Part shown: positions 25,738-35,566 of the stretch, in pieces | Position numbering within the stretch: the stretch's first letter is position 1 | Layout: every line of letters begins with the position of its first letter | NCBI RefSeq assembly: GCF_947492965.1 | Contig: NZ_CANLOZ010000002.1 | Location: forward strand, 765,963 to 829,962 | From: an uncultured Aquimarina sp. | GTDB lineage: Bacteria > Bacteroidota > Bacteroidia > Flavobacteriales > Flavobacteriaceae | Direction: 5' to 3' | DNA length: 64,000 nt | Translations under genes and position numbers: made by a program | Notes under the pieces: generated by a model | What the model was told of the DNA's origin: nothing | What the model saw: the letters and a program-made list of their open reading frames with translations, nothing else | Database searches by the model: none

Positions 25738-26622
25738 ATGCAATCATATCTAAAGCTCATTAAACTTGATAATCTTCTTCTTATAGCATTAGCTCAATTA
25801 TGCATTAAGTACGGGCTTTTTGAACCATTCGGAATTGATATTACACTAAATGGATTCGGTATCTCATTACTAATTATAGCGACTGTTTCTCTGGTAGCGG
25901 CTCTTAATGTTATGCTATATCTAGAGGATAAAGAAAAATCGAATATTGTAATCTCTGAAAAAATAGCAAACCGACTTTTCATCATCTTTAATGTTGTTGC
26001 TGTAGGTATTGGTTTTTACCTTTCTAATATTATTGGTCGACCCAAATTGGCTGCTTTATTCATTGTCGTTTCTGGCATATTCTATATTTACACCACCTAT
26101 TTAAAAGAAATCATTGTGGTCAAAAATGCACTAATGGGTATAATGATGGCTTTAGGGCTAATTGCTGTAGCCATTTTTGATTTACTTCCTGCAATCACAG
26201 AGCAGAACAAGGCATCTCAAAAAGTTATTTTCCTTATTATTGTAGACTATGCAGTGTTTGCGTTTATTATGATTACCATTAGAGAAATTGTAAAAGACCT
26301 TCTTACTGTTGATAAAGATCATAATACAGGATTACAAACCATCCCAATTGCTTTAGGAAAAGACAGAACAGCAAAGCTTATCAGTGGTCTTACTATAATT
26401 CCTATTGGTTTGATTATTTACTATGTATACACTTACTTGTTTAATAATTCGACCGCTGTTGTTATAGTCTTAGCAGTATTGGTAGCTCCTTTATTATACT
26501 TTATGTTTAGAAGTTGGGGAGCAGAAAATGACAAAGATTATAAAGTTTTAAGTATAATTTTAAAACTAGTCTTATTTGCCACTTCTTTATCTATGCTATT
26601 GTATCAATTCATATTGAAATAA
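25738..26622 (+). CDS. UbiA-like prenyltransferase homologue with a degenerate first Asp motif
   Basis: 294 aa from ATG 25738; a TTG 9 codons upstream overlaps a possible TACATTTG promoter box (25706-25713). About nine hydrophobic helices. The second Asp-rich motif is recognisable (REIVKDLLTVDKDHNTGLQTIPIALG), but the first, normally NDxxDxxxD, reads NVMLYLEDKEKSN and lacks the canonical metal-binding aspartates. In flavobacteria the relatives are annotated geranylgeranylglycerol-phosphate geranylgeranyltransferase. The loss suggests altered or absent catalysis. Three base pairs separate it from the Maf gene. Confidence 0.75.
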   Translation: MQSYLKLIKLDNLLLIALAQLCIKYGLFEPFGIDITLNGFGISLLIIATVSLVAALNVMLYLEDKEKSNIVISEKIANRLFIIFNVVAVGIGFYLSNIIGRPKLAALFIVVSGIFYIYTTYLKEIIVVKNALMGIMMALGLIAVAIFDLLPAITEQNKASQKVIFLIIVDYAVFAFIMITIREIVKDLLTVDKDHNTGLQTIPIALGKDRTAKLISGLTIIPIGLIIYYVYTYLFNNSTAVVIVLAVLVAPLLYFMFRSWGAENDKDYKVLSIILKLVLFATSLSMLLYQFILK

Positions 26623-26625
26623 GCT

Positions 26626-27213
26626 ATGCTTAAAACTGTTTTAAAAGATTATCAACTTATTTTGGCTTCAGGTTCACCCAGAAGACAACAATTTTTTAAA
26701 GATCTAGATCTCGATTTTATCATACAAATAAGAGAAGTAAATGAGGTCTATCCCGAAGATCTAAAAGGCTCCGAAATATCAGATTATTTAGCTAATCTAA
26801 AAGCTGGAGAGTTTTCTGATTTACAACCCAATGATATTTTAGTTACAAGTGACACTATCGTTTGGCATGAGAATAAAGCATTAGGCAAACCAAAAAATCC
26901 TGAAGATGCTAAACAAATGATTGCTTCTTTATCTGGCAAGACTCATGAAGTCATCACTTCTGTGTGTTTTAAGACGATACACCAAACTAAAATTATTAAC
27001 CAAACCACCAAAGTCACCTTTAAAACCTTATCGAAAGAAGAAATCGATTATTATGTTGACACGTTTTCTCCATTAGATAAAGCAGGTGCTTACGGAATAC
27101 AAGAATGGATAGGATATATCGGTATAACTAATATAGAAGGTAGTTACTATAATGTTATGGGACTACCCGTACAACTTGTTTATGAAACGTTAATAGCGCT
27201 TGCTAGATCATAG
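26626..27213 (+). CDS. Maf family nucleotide pyrophosphatase
   Basis: 195 aa with LASGSPRRQQFF (phosphate-binding motif), SDTIVWHENKALGKPKNPEDA, and DKAGAYGIQEWIGYIGITNIEGSYYNVMGLP near the C terminus. Hydrolyses non-canonical or modified nucleoside triphosphates (dTTP/UTP or m7GTP depending on subgroup). It directly follows the UbiA-like gene (3-bp gap) and precedes a lipoprotein gene, a gene order seen in flavobacteria. Confidence 0.95.
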   Translation: MLKTVLKDYQLILASGSPRRQQFFKDLDLDFIIQIREVNEVYPEDLKGSEISDYLANLKAGEFSDLQPNDILVTSDTIVWHENKALGKPKNPEDAKQMIASLSGKTHEVITSVCFKTIHQTKIINQTTKVTFKTLSKEEIDYYVDTFSPLDKAGAYGIQEWIGYIGITNIEGSYYNVMGLPVQLVYETLIALARS

Positions 27214-27313
27214 CTTTGTCGTAATTTAGTTTTTTTGATCTATTATTCAAAAGGATTACTAGTAAGAAGGATTTTGAATAATCATATAGATCATAAAACT
27301 TAAAATTACCGCT

Positions 27314-28261
27314 ATGAAAAAGTCTTTACTACTATTTTGTGTACTTGGAGTTTTAGTTATTATTGCCTGTAGTAATATCAAAGCTGATGAAAAAAACAAT
27401 ACGGCATTAAACAATAGTTCCAAATCAGCAGAATCTGAATTACAACCAGCAAAAGAACTTTCGGAAGATTTTAAAAAATATTGGTATGCAGGAAAAGCAG
27501 AAATCACTTCTTATACTCTAGAACAAGCAAGATATGGAGAAATAAGAGAAGGAAAAGCTGTGCTGATTTATGTAACAGAGGATTTTTTACCAAAAGAACA
27601 AGTAAAAGCTGATTACCAAAACGATACTAACGTGCCTGTTCTAAAACTCAATGCTACTAAAAAATTTAATACTGGAATCTATCCTTATTCCATTATGCAA
27701 AGTACGTTCTATCCAGTATCTGACAATAAACATGCGATTAAAGTATCCAGCTCTATGCAAGAATGGTGTGGTCATGTATACGCACAAATTAACAACAAAG
27801 AGAATTATGAGATTACGTCGCATTCTTATTTTCAAGGAGAGGCTGATCAAAACTTTACGTTAGATAAGGATATTTTGGAAAATGAACTCTGGACTAAGAT
27901 TAGAATAGATCCTGAAAATCTCCCTACTGGAGATATAAAAGTAATCCCATCCCTGGAATATTGCCGATTAAAACATAAAGAAATCAAAGCTTACAACGCC
28001 AAAGCTACCATCACTAAAGAAGGTAACTATAGTAATTATAGCTTGGAATATCCCGAACTAAAGAGGAAATTGAATATTACTTTTTCAACTTCTTTTCCTT
28101 ATGAAATAGAAAGTTGGACAGAAACTTTTACAAGTGATTTTGGTCCAAACACAAAGGAATTAGTAACAACAGCTACAAAATTAAAAAGCATTAAATCTGC
28201 GTATTGGGGAAAGAACAGTAATAAAGATGAAGTTCTTAGAGATGCTTTAGATTTGAAATAA
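27314..28261 (+). CDS. Conserved lipoprotein downstream of Maf
   Basis: 315 aa. Signal peptide with lipobox VIIAC (Cys19). The mature part starts with a Ser/Asn-rich linker, then a globular domain with FKKYWYAGKAEITSYTL, KKFNTGIYPYSIMQSTFYPV and SMQEWCGHVYAQI, and a second conserved-looking segment FPYEIESWTETF. Beta-rich and without recognised catalytic signature. Related flavobacterial proteins are often labelled septum formation inhibitor because of the neighbouring Maf gene; nothing in the sequence supports that name. Confidence 0.75.
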   Translation: MKKSLLLFCVLGVLVIIACSNIKADEKNNTALNNSSKSAESELQPAKELSEDFKKYWYAGKAEITSYTLEQARYGEIREGKAVLIYVTEDFLPKEQVKADYQNDTNVPVLKLNATKKFNTGIYPYSIMQSTFYPVSDNKHAIKVSSSMQEWCGHVYAQINNKENYEITSHSYFQGEADQNFTLDKDILENELWTKIRIDPENLPTGDIKVIPSLEYCRLKHKEIKAYNAKATITKEGNYSNYSLEYPELKRKLNITFSTSFPYEIESWTETFTSDFGPNTKELVTTATKLKSIKSAYWGKNSNKDEVLRDALDLK

Positions 28262-28413
28262 TACAAACCTGCACAACCTTTTCATAACTTACTGAAAACC
28301 AAACAAAAAATCTTATTTCTTGAGATATATTTGTTAAGTGATATTAGGAAAACTAAGCATTTATTAAGAAATTGCTACTACCAAAGAATTAAACTTAACA
28401 AATCTACTTAATT

Positions 28414-30576
28414 ATGAAAAAACTCATGTTATGCATATGGTTACTCATGTGCAAATGCGAAATGCAAGCACAGTCGTTAACGAATCATATTGTTATTGAT
28501 CAATTTGGATATAGACCAAACTCTGACAAAATCGCGGTAATTAGAGATCCACAAACAGGTTTTGATTCTAGCGAATCTTTTAATCCAGGAAATACATACG
28601 CGTTAGTAAATGCTTCCAACGATCAACAGGTATTTACAGGAACTCCTGTAACCTGGAATGCTGGTGCAGAAGACACATCATCAGGAGATAAAGCTTGGTG
28701 GTTTGATTTTAGTAGTCATACAAATCCTGGAACTTATTATATTCTAGATACTACTAATAATGTTCGCTCTTTTGAATTCGAAATTCGAGAGGATATCTAC
28801 AATGAAATACTCAAACAAGCTGTTCGAACATTTTATTATCAGCGTGTAGGGTTTGCAAAAGAGACTCCTTACGCAGAACCTAATTGGGCAGATGGTGCCA
28901 GTCATATGGGCGCTTTACAAGATACGCAATGCAGAAGTTACGATGCTCCAAACGATGCTAGTACAGAAAAGGATGTAAGTGGTGGTTGGTATGATGCTGG
29001 TGATTACAACAAATACACCAACTGGACTTCTAACTATATTTACGAAATGTTGTTGGCTTATGAGGAATCACCTGATGTTTGGGGAGATAATTATAATATT
29101 CCAGAATCGGGTAATGCCATTCCAGATATTATTGATGAAGTCAAATGGGGAATGGATCATTTACTACGATTACAAAATAATGATGGTAGTATGATTGCCG
29201 TAGTATCCGAAAGTCATGCAAGTCCTCCTTCTGCTGCAACAGGACCAAGTTTGTATGGAGCCGTTAATACAAGTAGCACTTGGAATTCTGCTAGTACTTT
29301 TGCTTATGGAGCCAAAATATTTGCCTCTTTAGGAATGACTGCTTATGCAAACACCCTAGAACAGGCAGCTACAAGTGCATGGAATTGGGCAACGGCAAAT
29401 CCTAATGTAGTCTGGAGAAATAATGATGCGGCTAATGGATCGCAAGGTATTGGTGCTGGGCAACAAGAAGTAGATGATTACGGAAGAGCCATGTACAAAC
29501 TGCGTGCTGCAGCACATTTGTATGAAATTACAAATCAAGATAGCTATAAAACATTTTTTGAAAGTAACTATACAGAAACTCATATGATCGCTTGGAACTT
29601 TGTTTTTCCTTACGAAGCTAGAGAACAAGAAACTTTATTGTATTATACTAGAATTCCTGGAGTTTCTACCAATGTTAAGGATAATATTGTGAACACGTAT
29701 AACGGTTCGATGAATTCTAATGCTATTAACTTTATGTCATTTGATAAAAAGGTTGATCCTTACATGGCTCATTTAGACACCTACACTTGGGGAAGTAATA
29801 ACACGAAAGCTAAGAAAGGGCTAACATTTTATAGTATTAAAGAATATGCACTTAACAATGCCAGAGAAGTAGATGCAGAAAAAGCGGCAGAAAACTACAT
29901 TCATTATATGCATGGAGTAAACCCTTTGAATATGGTATACCTAACCAATATGTATTCTTATGGAGGTGATCGCTGTGCTAATCAAATATACCACACTTGG
30001 TTTCAGGATGGAACGGATTGGGACGAAACAGGTGTTTCTTTATATGGTCCTGCTCCCGGTTTTGTTCCTGGAGGACCTAATCCAAGCTATGATAGAGATC
30101 AATGCTGTAACAGTAGCTGTGGAAGTACCGCAAATGATGCTTTGTGTAATGCTATTTCCGTCAATCCTCCTAAAGGACAACCTGATCAGAAATCTTATCT
30201 AGATTTTAATAACAACTGGCCATTGAATTCATGGTCAATTTCTGAAAATAGTTGTGGATATCAGATAGCATATATTAGACTTTTATCAAAATTTGTTTCA
30301 GATTCTAATAATACTTTGTCGATAAACACGCCCAACACTCAGAACTCAAAGTTAGTGGTATATCCTAACCCTGCTAAAAATCAAATAAAAATTAAATTCC
30401 CGAATGATATAGATACTTCAGACTATACAGTAACTATTTCTTCTCTAGTTGGAAAAAAATTAATTGAAACCAAAATTAAAGATTACATAAATGTTTCTAA
30501 ATTAAACCAAGGAATGTATATATTAACTGCCGAAAATAAAACGAAAACTTTTAGTCAAAAAATTATTATTCAATAA
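28414..30576 (+). CDS. Glycoside hydrolase family 9 glycanase with T9SS sorting domain
   Basis: 720 aa. Signal peptide to about residue 20; CelD_N-type Ig-like domain (about 22-125, starting at IVIDQFGYRPN); (alpha/alpha)6 catalytic domain (about 130-625) with GGWYDAGDY (Asp194 and Asp197 as base and nucleophile-water residues), GVNPLNMVYLTNMYSYGGDR, and the acid Glu611 in SWSISENSCGYQ. The last 80 residues (VVYPNPAKNQIKIKF to KTFSQKIIIQ) are a type A T9SS signal. Expected role: extracellular endo- or exo-cleavage of beta-1,4/1,3-glucans. No sus genes nearby. Confidence 0.93.
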   Translation: MKKLMLCIWLLMCKCEMQAQSLTNHIVIDQFGYRPNSDKIAVIRDPQTGFDSSESFNPGNTYALVNASNDQQVFTGTPVTWNAGAEDTSSGDKAWWFDFSSHTNPGTYYILDTTNNVRSFEFEIREDIYNEILKQAVRTFYYQRVGFAKETPYAEPNWADGASHMGALQDTQCRSYDAPNDASTEKDVSGGWYDAGDYNKYTNWTSNYIYEMLLAYEESPDVWGDNYNIPESGNAIPDIIDEVKWGMDHLLRLQNNDGSMIAVVSESHASPPSAATGPSLYGAVNTSSTWNSASTFAYGAKIFASLGMTAYANTLEQAATSAWNWATANPNVVWRNNDAANGSQGIGAGQQEVDDYGRAMYKLRAAAHLYEITNQDSYKTFFESNYTETHMIAWNFVFPYEAREQETLLYYTRIPGVSTNVKDNIVNTYNGSMNSNAINFMSFDKKVDPYMAHLDTYTWGSNNTKAKKGLTFYSIKEYALNNAREVDAEKAAENYIHYMHGVNPLNMVYLTNMYSYGGDRCANQIYHTWFQDGTDWDETGVSLYGPAPGFVPGGPNPSYDRDQCCNSSCGSTANDALCNAISVNPPKGQPDQKSYLDFNNNWPLNSWSISENSCGYQIAYIRLLSKFVSDSNNTLSINTPNTQNSKLVVYPNPAKNQIKIKFPNDIDTSDYTVTISSLVGKKLIETKIKDYINVSKLNQGMYILTAENKTKTFSQKIIIQ

Positions 30577-30592
30577 AATAAAATTATACCAA

Positions 30593-30877
30593 ATGAAACT
30601 TTCAGAAACTGAAATTACGGATCGTCTTAAAACTATGGACGGATGGGAATATGAAGATAATGCTCTACATACATCTTTTGAATTTGAAAACTTTAAAGAT
30701 GCTTTCTCTGCGATGTCCAGAATAGCTTTTGAAGCGGAAGCATTAAATCATCATCCAGATTGGTCTAATGTATATAATGTAGTAAATATATCCTTGTCTA
30801 CACATGACGCTGATGGAGTAACGGATAAAGACTTTGAGCTTGCAAAGGCAATTGACGGCATCGTAGAAGAAGAATAA
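30593..30877 (+). CDS. 4a-hydroxytetrahydrobiopterin dehydratase (pterin-4a-carbinolamine dehydratase)
   Basis: 94 aa, typical length. The motif EAEALNHHPDWSNVYNVVNISLSTHDADGVTDKD holds the catalytic histidines and Trp/Asp of the PCD/DCoH family. Recycles oxidised pterin cofactor made by aromatic amino acid hydroxylases. It lies 17 bp past the GH9 gene, with no obvious functional link. Confidence 0.95.
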   Translation: MKLSETEITDRLKTMDGWEYEDNALHTSFEFENFKDAFSAMSRIAFEAEALNHHPDWSNVYNVVNISLSTHDADGVTDKDFELAKAIDGIVEEE

Positions 30878-30958
30878 AAATATGCTGTAGAATCAAACAT
30901 CTATTTGTGAAACTTTTGGTTTCTACTTATGTTTGTAATTAGATTTTAAATTTAGATT

Positions 30959-31684
30959 ATGGGAAGAGCTTTTGAGTTCAGAAAGGCACGTAAAATGAAA
31001 CGTTGGTCTGCAATGGCCAAAGCATTTACTAGAATTGGTAAAGATATTGTAATGGCTGTGAAAGAAGGAGGACCAGATCCTGATTCTAATTCACGTTTAA
31101 GAGCGGTTATACAGAATGCTAAGTCTGTAAATATGCCAAAGGACAATATCGAGCGTGCGATCAAAAGAGCTTCTGATAAAACACAAGGAGATTATAAAGA
31201 AGTTCTTTTCGAAGGATATGCTCCTCATGGCATTGCTATTCTTGTAGAAACTGCTACCGATAATAATAATAGAACCGTTGCCAATATTAGATCTTATTTT
31301 AATAAATGCGATGGAAATTTAGGAACTTCGGGATCTGTAGAATTTATGTTTGATCACACTTGCAATTTTAGAATTAACGGAGAAGGTCTAGATCCAGAAG
31401 AATTAGAACTAGAATTTATTGATTTTGGTGCTGAAGAGGTGTTTCAGGATGAAGATGGAATTTTAATCTATGCTCCTTTTGGTAGTTTTGGAACTATCCA
31501 AAAAGAATTAGAAAGTCGCGAAATTGAAATTCTTTCTTCTGGTTTTGAGCGAATCCCACAAGTAACTAAAGAATTAACTCCAGAGCAAGCAGCGGATGTA
31601 GAAAAGCTTTTAGAAAAAATTGAAGAAGATGATGATGTGCAAAATGTATATCATACTATGCAAGAATCTTCTTCTGAAGCATAA
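30959..31684 (+). CDS. YebC/PmpR-family protein
   Basis: 241 aa, full length. N-terminal MGRAFEFRKARKMKRWSAMAKAFTRIGKDI, KSVNMPKDNIERAIKRA, and EGYAPHGIAILVE are hallmark blocks. Bacteroidota members have RAFEFRK where Proteobacteria have GHSKW. Family members are described as transcriptional regulators and, more recently, as translation factors easing polyproline stalls. Followed by a terminator. Confidence 0.95.
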   Translation: MGRAFEFRKARKMKRWSAMAKAFTRIGKDIVMAVKEGGPDPDSNSRLRAVIQNAKSVNMPKDNIERAIKRASDKTQGDYKEVLFEGYAPHGIAILVETATDNNNRTVANIRSYFNKCDGNLGTSGSVEFMFDHTCNFRINGEGLDPEELELEFIDFGAEEVFQDEDGILIYAPFGSFGTIQKELESREIEILSSGFERIPQVTKELTPEQAADVEKLLEKIEEDDDVQNVYHTMQESSSEA

Positions 31685-31708
31685 TTAAAAGTATAACAAT
31701 ACTTTATG

Positions 31709-31739
31709 AAAAGACTGTCTATAAAAGGCAGTCTTTTTT
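31709..31739. terminator. Terminator after the YebC-family gene
   Basis: AAAAGACTGTC / GGCAGTCTTTT stem (one G-T pair), loop TATAAAA, T6 tail. Confidence 0.8.
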
Positions 31740-31784
31740 GTTATGTTTAAATAATTTTTTCGACTTACATCAAAACAACATACA

Positions 31785-32300
31785 ATGAAACAATGGATAT
31801 TTTTGATTTTATTATCGTTTGGTGTAAGCGTTACAGCCCAACAAATGAATAATGAAACACTAGGAGAAATAATTACCCAAAAAGCTGATACGATAAATGG
31901 AATCACTGGTAATTGGCAATTTATTTATAAAGAAATCCCAATGTTGTGTGTTACCGATGAAAGGAATAACCGAATGAGAATCATTGCTCCAATAACAGAC
32001 TCCAGTAATCTAGATAAAGATTTATTACTAGATTCTATGACTGCGAATTTTCATTCTGCCTTAGATGTAAAATACGCCATTTCTAATGGAATCCTATGGT
32101 CTGCTTATGTGCACCCGTTAAAAGAACTTACCACGGAACAAGTCGAAAGCGCTTTATCACAGGTTTATCTTGCTGCCAAAACCTTTGGGACTACATTTTC
32201 TAGTACAGAATTACTTTTTGGAGCCAGTGCTTTAGAAGAAGAAAAAAAGGAAGAACCTAAAAAAGAAGTGATTAAAAAAGAGAGTACGCGAAAATTTTAA
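31785..32300 (+). CDS. Small exported protein, function unknown
   Basis: 171 aa with signal peptide MKQWIFLILLSFGVSVTAQQ. The body has alternating strands and helices (NRMRIIAPITDSSNLDKDLLLDSM, ALDVKYAISNGILWSAYVHPL). The C-terminal 25 residues are a charged Lys/Glu tail (EEEKKEEPKKEVIKKE), which may be disordered or interact with other envelope components. Family not recognised. Ends convergently, overlapping by 4 bp the stop region of the following minus-strand gene. Confidence 0.75.
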   Translation: MKQWIFLILLSFGVSVTAQQMNNETLGEIITQKADTINGITGNWQFIYKEIPMLCVTDERNNRMRIIAPITDSSNLDKDLLLDSMTANFHSALDVKYAISNGILWSAYVHPLKELTTEQVESALSQVYLAAKTFGTTFSSTELLFGASALEEEKKEEPKKEVIKKESTRKF

Positions 32301-33028
32301 TTATTTCGATTCTTAAATTCAGTATATCCTTCTTTTCCAATAATTTCATATATATCAGAATCAAGCTGTTCCATTTCAGTATTGTTATCTTTATATTGTT
32401 TACATAAGACGTCCAGATATAAAGACAAACGTTCTTTCTCCTTAAGTTCTTGTAATAAAAATAGAATACACCTTACTATTTCCTCCTGATATTCTCCAAT
32501 GAACTTATCCTGAATATCTTTTGCCAATTGAGCAATTTTTAGCGTTTCTAACAGCCCATCCTTTTTATCATGGATCTTACTTAGATGTAGTGCTTTCATT
32601 TTTTGATAATTAATCAATGAATAAAACTTCATATAATTACCCTCTTCAAATAAAAACTCTTTACTAGCATCAAGAGAAACACCCATATCATGTAACCTTA
32701 CTATTTCTTGATCTAATACTTTTTCAAATCTAGAGAACAACTTATGATAAAAACTACTTTTATCCAATTGACTAAGGTATGCATGGATTTGTTCCATTTT
32801 AGCATAAAAATTGACTAAGTACTTGGGTTGATCAGGAGTTAGTAGAGTACTTTCCTCAAGAAGTGTAATTACTTGATTATATAGAACGTCTTCTATGTTT
32901 TTATAATCAATAACACTTACATGTTCAAAAACAGAATTACAATATGAGCAAGTATATAGATTTGGTTTATTCTCTTTAAAAGAGTCATTTGCTCCACAAC
33001 TAGGACACTGTAATCGATTACTATTCAT
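32297..33028 (-). CDS. Zinc-ribbon protein with helical C-terminal domain
   Basis: 243 aa. An N-terminal zinc ribbon (CPSCGANDSFKE then CSYCNSVFE, residues 8-34) is followed by about 200 residues of predicted helices rich in Leu, Lys and Gln (coiled-coil-like: ALHLSKIHDKKDGLLETLKIAQLAKDIQDKF). No signal peptide. Function not recognised; the layout suggests a cytosolic scaffold or adaptor. 39 bp downstream of the acyltransferase-like gene on the same strand. Confidence 0.7.
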   Translation of the reverse strand: MNSNRLQCPSCGANDSFKENKPNLYTCSYCNSVFEHVSVIDYKNIEDVLYNQVITLLEESTLLTPDQPKYLVNFYAKMEQIHAYLSQLDKSSFYHKLFSRFEKVLDQEIVRLHDMGVSLDASKEFLFEEGNYMKFYSLINYQKMKALHLSKIHDKKDGLLETLKIAQLAKDIQDKFIGEYQEEIVRCILFLLQELKEKERLSLYLDVLCKQYKDNNTEMEQLDSDIYEIIGKEGYTEFKNRNN

Positions 33029-33067
33029 AACATTAACACTGTTCTTTTATGGTATGATTGAAAAGAT

Positions 33068-33619
33068 TTAAGGATCAAAACTATATTTGGGAACTTTTCC
33101 CTTAACACCTTTAAAAAAGCTGTACATATGCTGTAAATCCTTATCCAAATCACCAGTTGGATGAAAAGCTTTAGAAATCACTACTCGCTTTTTTCCAAAA
33201 TCAAAGGCTACCATGATTATTGGAACATTTGCTGCCATTGCGATATAATAAAATCCTGTTTTCCAAGATTCCACTTTTTTTCTGGTACCTTCTGGAGCTA
33301 GGGTAATTCTTAATTCATCACGCTTTTCAAATTCTTTAGCAATCGCTTCTACTTTATTCTGCCCAGGTGTCCTATCAAGTGCAATCCCTCCCACCTTTCT
33401 AAAATACCATCCAAAAGGCCATTTAAAAAGCTCTTTTTTTCCCATGAAGCTAATTTTAACACCTGCTAATTGTCTAATTAACAGCCCTATATAAAAGTCG
33501 TGCCAACTAGTATGAGGGACAGCAATGACCACACACTTTTTTACATTATCAGCATCGAAATCACCTATCATCTCCCAGCCCATAATTTTATGAAATATAA
33601 AAGATGATAGCTTTCTCAT
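33068..33619 (-). CDS. PlsC-like acyltransferase family protein
   Basis: 183 aa with the acyltransferase motif I HTSWHD (H-x4-D), the motif II-like block GKKELFKWPFGWYFRKVGGIALDR, and motif III APEGTRKK. Shorter than typical PlsC; matches the compact group found in Bacteroidota. Likely moves an acyl chain onto a glycerophospholipid or a related lipid at the inner membrane. 26 bp after the KdsB-ADH fusion gene, hinting at a shared role in envelope lipid or LPS synthesis. Confidence 0.85.
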   Translation of the reverse strand: MRKLSSFIFHKIMGWEMIGDFDADNVKKCVVIAVPHTSWHDFYIGLLIRQLAGVKISFMGKKELFKWPFGWYFRKVGGIALDRTPGQNKVEAIAKEFEKRDELRITLAPEGTRKKVESWKTGFYYIAMAANVPIIMVAFDFGKKRVVISKAFHPTGDLDKDLQHMYSFFKGVKGKVPKYSFDP

Positions 33620-33645
33620 GAGTTATTAAATATTATAAAGAGAAG

Positions 33646-35520
33646 TTACAAAGAGCGATAAATACCTTTTAACTTATCTGCATTGATATGTTCCTTCCAA
33701 TTTTTACCCAGCGCATTTTCCCATAAAGGAACCAATCCAAGAGCCACAGAGACCATAGTATCTAATTGATCTTCTGAAACATTAGCACATATACCTTGTG
33801 GTATATGTATATTGTGTAGCTCTTTCATTTGTTTAAAAATCGCTACGCCTTCAGGATAGTACTCACCTAATTTATCGAATACGATGCAATTACCAATACC
33901 ATGTTTTGTTCCTAAAACGTATGCCAATCCATAACTCATAGCATGAGCAATACCAACTTGAGAATAAGCTATGCTCATTCCTCCATGCCATGAAGCCATC
34001 ATTAATTTAGCATCAGCTTCTTCTTTGTGTAAAGTATTATCTAAAAATATTTCCTTACAAAGATCATACGCCTTTTCGCCATAACTTTGACTAAATGCAT
34101 TAAGATAAGTACCTTTTAGAGATTCTATACAATGTATATAGCAATCCATACCTGTATAAAACCACTGATCTTTTGGTACGTCTTTTATAAGTTCTGGATC
34201 TAGTATTACCTGATCAAACGGAGTGAAATCAGAATTAATACCTAATTTTTTTTCAGGACCTGTCAATACTGTTGTTCTCGACACCTCTGCTCCAGTTCCA
34301 GATATTGTGGGAATACCAACATGGTACACTGCTTTGTGATGCACCAGATCCCATCCTTGATACTCAGTAGCACTTCCAGAATTATTCATCATAATAGCAA
34401 CCGCTTTAGCAAGATCCATGATAGATCCTCCTCCAATTCCTATAATTCCGCTTGGAGTAAAGCCAAATTCTTGCTTTAATTCCGTTACAAGTTGATCTAC
34501 TTGAGAAGTTTTAGGTTCTTCTTTTGTAGAAACATATATAATCTTGTCTGTACCTGATAATTCAATCCTATCTTCGATAAATGTTTTATTGTTCTCAAAG
34601 ACATCATCAATAAGATAGATGAATGGGGCTCCATTCTTTCGTTCTGCAGAGAGGATTTGTCCTAGTTGATTAAAGGATCCTTTACCAAAAACCACTCTTG
34701 GCACCATAGGAAAATTCTTATGGAAAGATTCTTTTACTTTAGGAGTAACCGTAGATGTAATGTTCAAAAGATTTTGTTTGTTAATTAAATTTCTTGCTTT
34801 TTCTAAATCTTCTGGGGTATCTATTTCCACACCTTCATGGTGTGTCTCTATCATTTTTATATTCTTACCATATTCTAAATATCGTATGCATTCAATTTTC
34901 TCTGAAGCTTCTAGCGTTCTCATCGGTAGGCGATAAAAATCTAAAATTGCTTGCTTTCTGAATGCATAGATCCCTTTATGTTTAAAATAGGTATGACTTA
35001 CTTGTTTATCACGTGGGTAAGGTATGGGAGCACGAGAAAAATATAATGCGTAATCATTCTCATCTACGATTACCTTTACACTATTAGGATTTACGATATC
35101 ATCCCAATCGGTCATTGGGGTCATCAAACTTGCCAAATCGATCTTATCTGCATCTTCTCCCTGAAAAACCTCTAAGACTTTTTCAAGACTTTCTCTTTCT
35201 GTAAATGGCTCATCTCCCTGAACATTAACCACGATATCGATATCCATATCTGCTACAGCTTCAGCAATTCTATCGCTTCCGCAGTCATGTTCTTTTTTAC
35301 TCATAATAGCTTTACCACCATGAGATGTAATTTCATCAAATATAATTTCGCTATCGGTAACTACATATACCTCGCTAAATAATGATGTTTTTACCGCGGC
35401 TTCGTATGTTCTCAATATAACGGATTTTCCCTCAAGATCTTGCATAAGTTTCCCTGGAAATCGGGATGCAGCGTATCTCGCAGGAATCATTGCGATAGTT
35501 TTTAGTTCAGTTTTGTTCAA
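33646..35520 (-). CDS. KdsB-like cytidylyltransferase fused to iron-containing alcohol dehydrogenase (KdnB-like)
   Basis: 624 aa in two parts. Residues about 8-255 are CMP-Kdo synthetase: [45 protein letters not shown], and [10 protein letters not shown]. Residues about 265-624 are a group III metal-dependent dehydrogenase: [31 protein letters not shown], and metal ligands in MDCYIH, IAHAMSY and TKHGIGN. In Shewanella, separate KdnB (dehydrogenase) and KdsB proteins serve 8-amino-Kdo synthesis together with the aminotransferase KdnA. A fused enzyme here therefore suggests C8-modified Kdo in the LPS; the pathway call is inference. No KdnA-like gene is seen in the window. Confidence 0.88.
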   Translation of the reverse strand: MNKTELKTIAMIPARYAASRFPGKLMQDLEGKSVILRTYEAAVKTSLFSEVYVVTDSEIIFDEITSHGGKAIMSKKEHDCGSDRIAEAVADMDIDIVVNVQGDEPFTERESLEKVLEVFQGEDADKIDLASLMTPMTDWDDIVNPNSVKVIVDENDYALYFSRAPIPYPRDKQVSHTYFKHKGIYAFRKQAILDFYRLPMRTLEASEKIECIRYLEYGKNIKMIETHHEGVEIDTPEDLEKARNLINKQNLLNITSTVTPKVKESFHKNFPMVPRVVFGKGSFNQLGQILSAERKNGAPFIYLIDDVFENNKTFIEDRIELSGTDKIIYVSTKEEPKTSQVDQLVTELKQEFGFTPSGIIGIGGGSIMDLAKAVAIMMNNSGSATEYQGWDLVHHKAVYHVGIPTISGTGAEVSRTTVLTGPEKKLGINSDFTPFDQVILDPELIKDVPKDQWFYTGMDCYIHCIESLKGTYLNAFSQSYGEKAYDLCKEIFLDNTLHKEEADAKLMMASWHGGMSIAYSQVGIAHAMSYGLAYVLGTKHGIGNCIVFDKLGEYYPEGVAIFKQMKELHNIHIPQGICANVSEDQLDTMVSVALGLVPLWENALGKNWKEHINADKLKGIYRSL

Positions 35521-35566
35521 AATTGCTTGCTTTTGCGGGTCAAAAATAGGTTTTTTAAATCGATTT

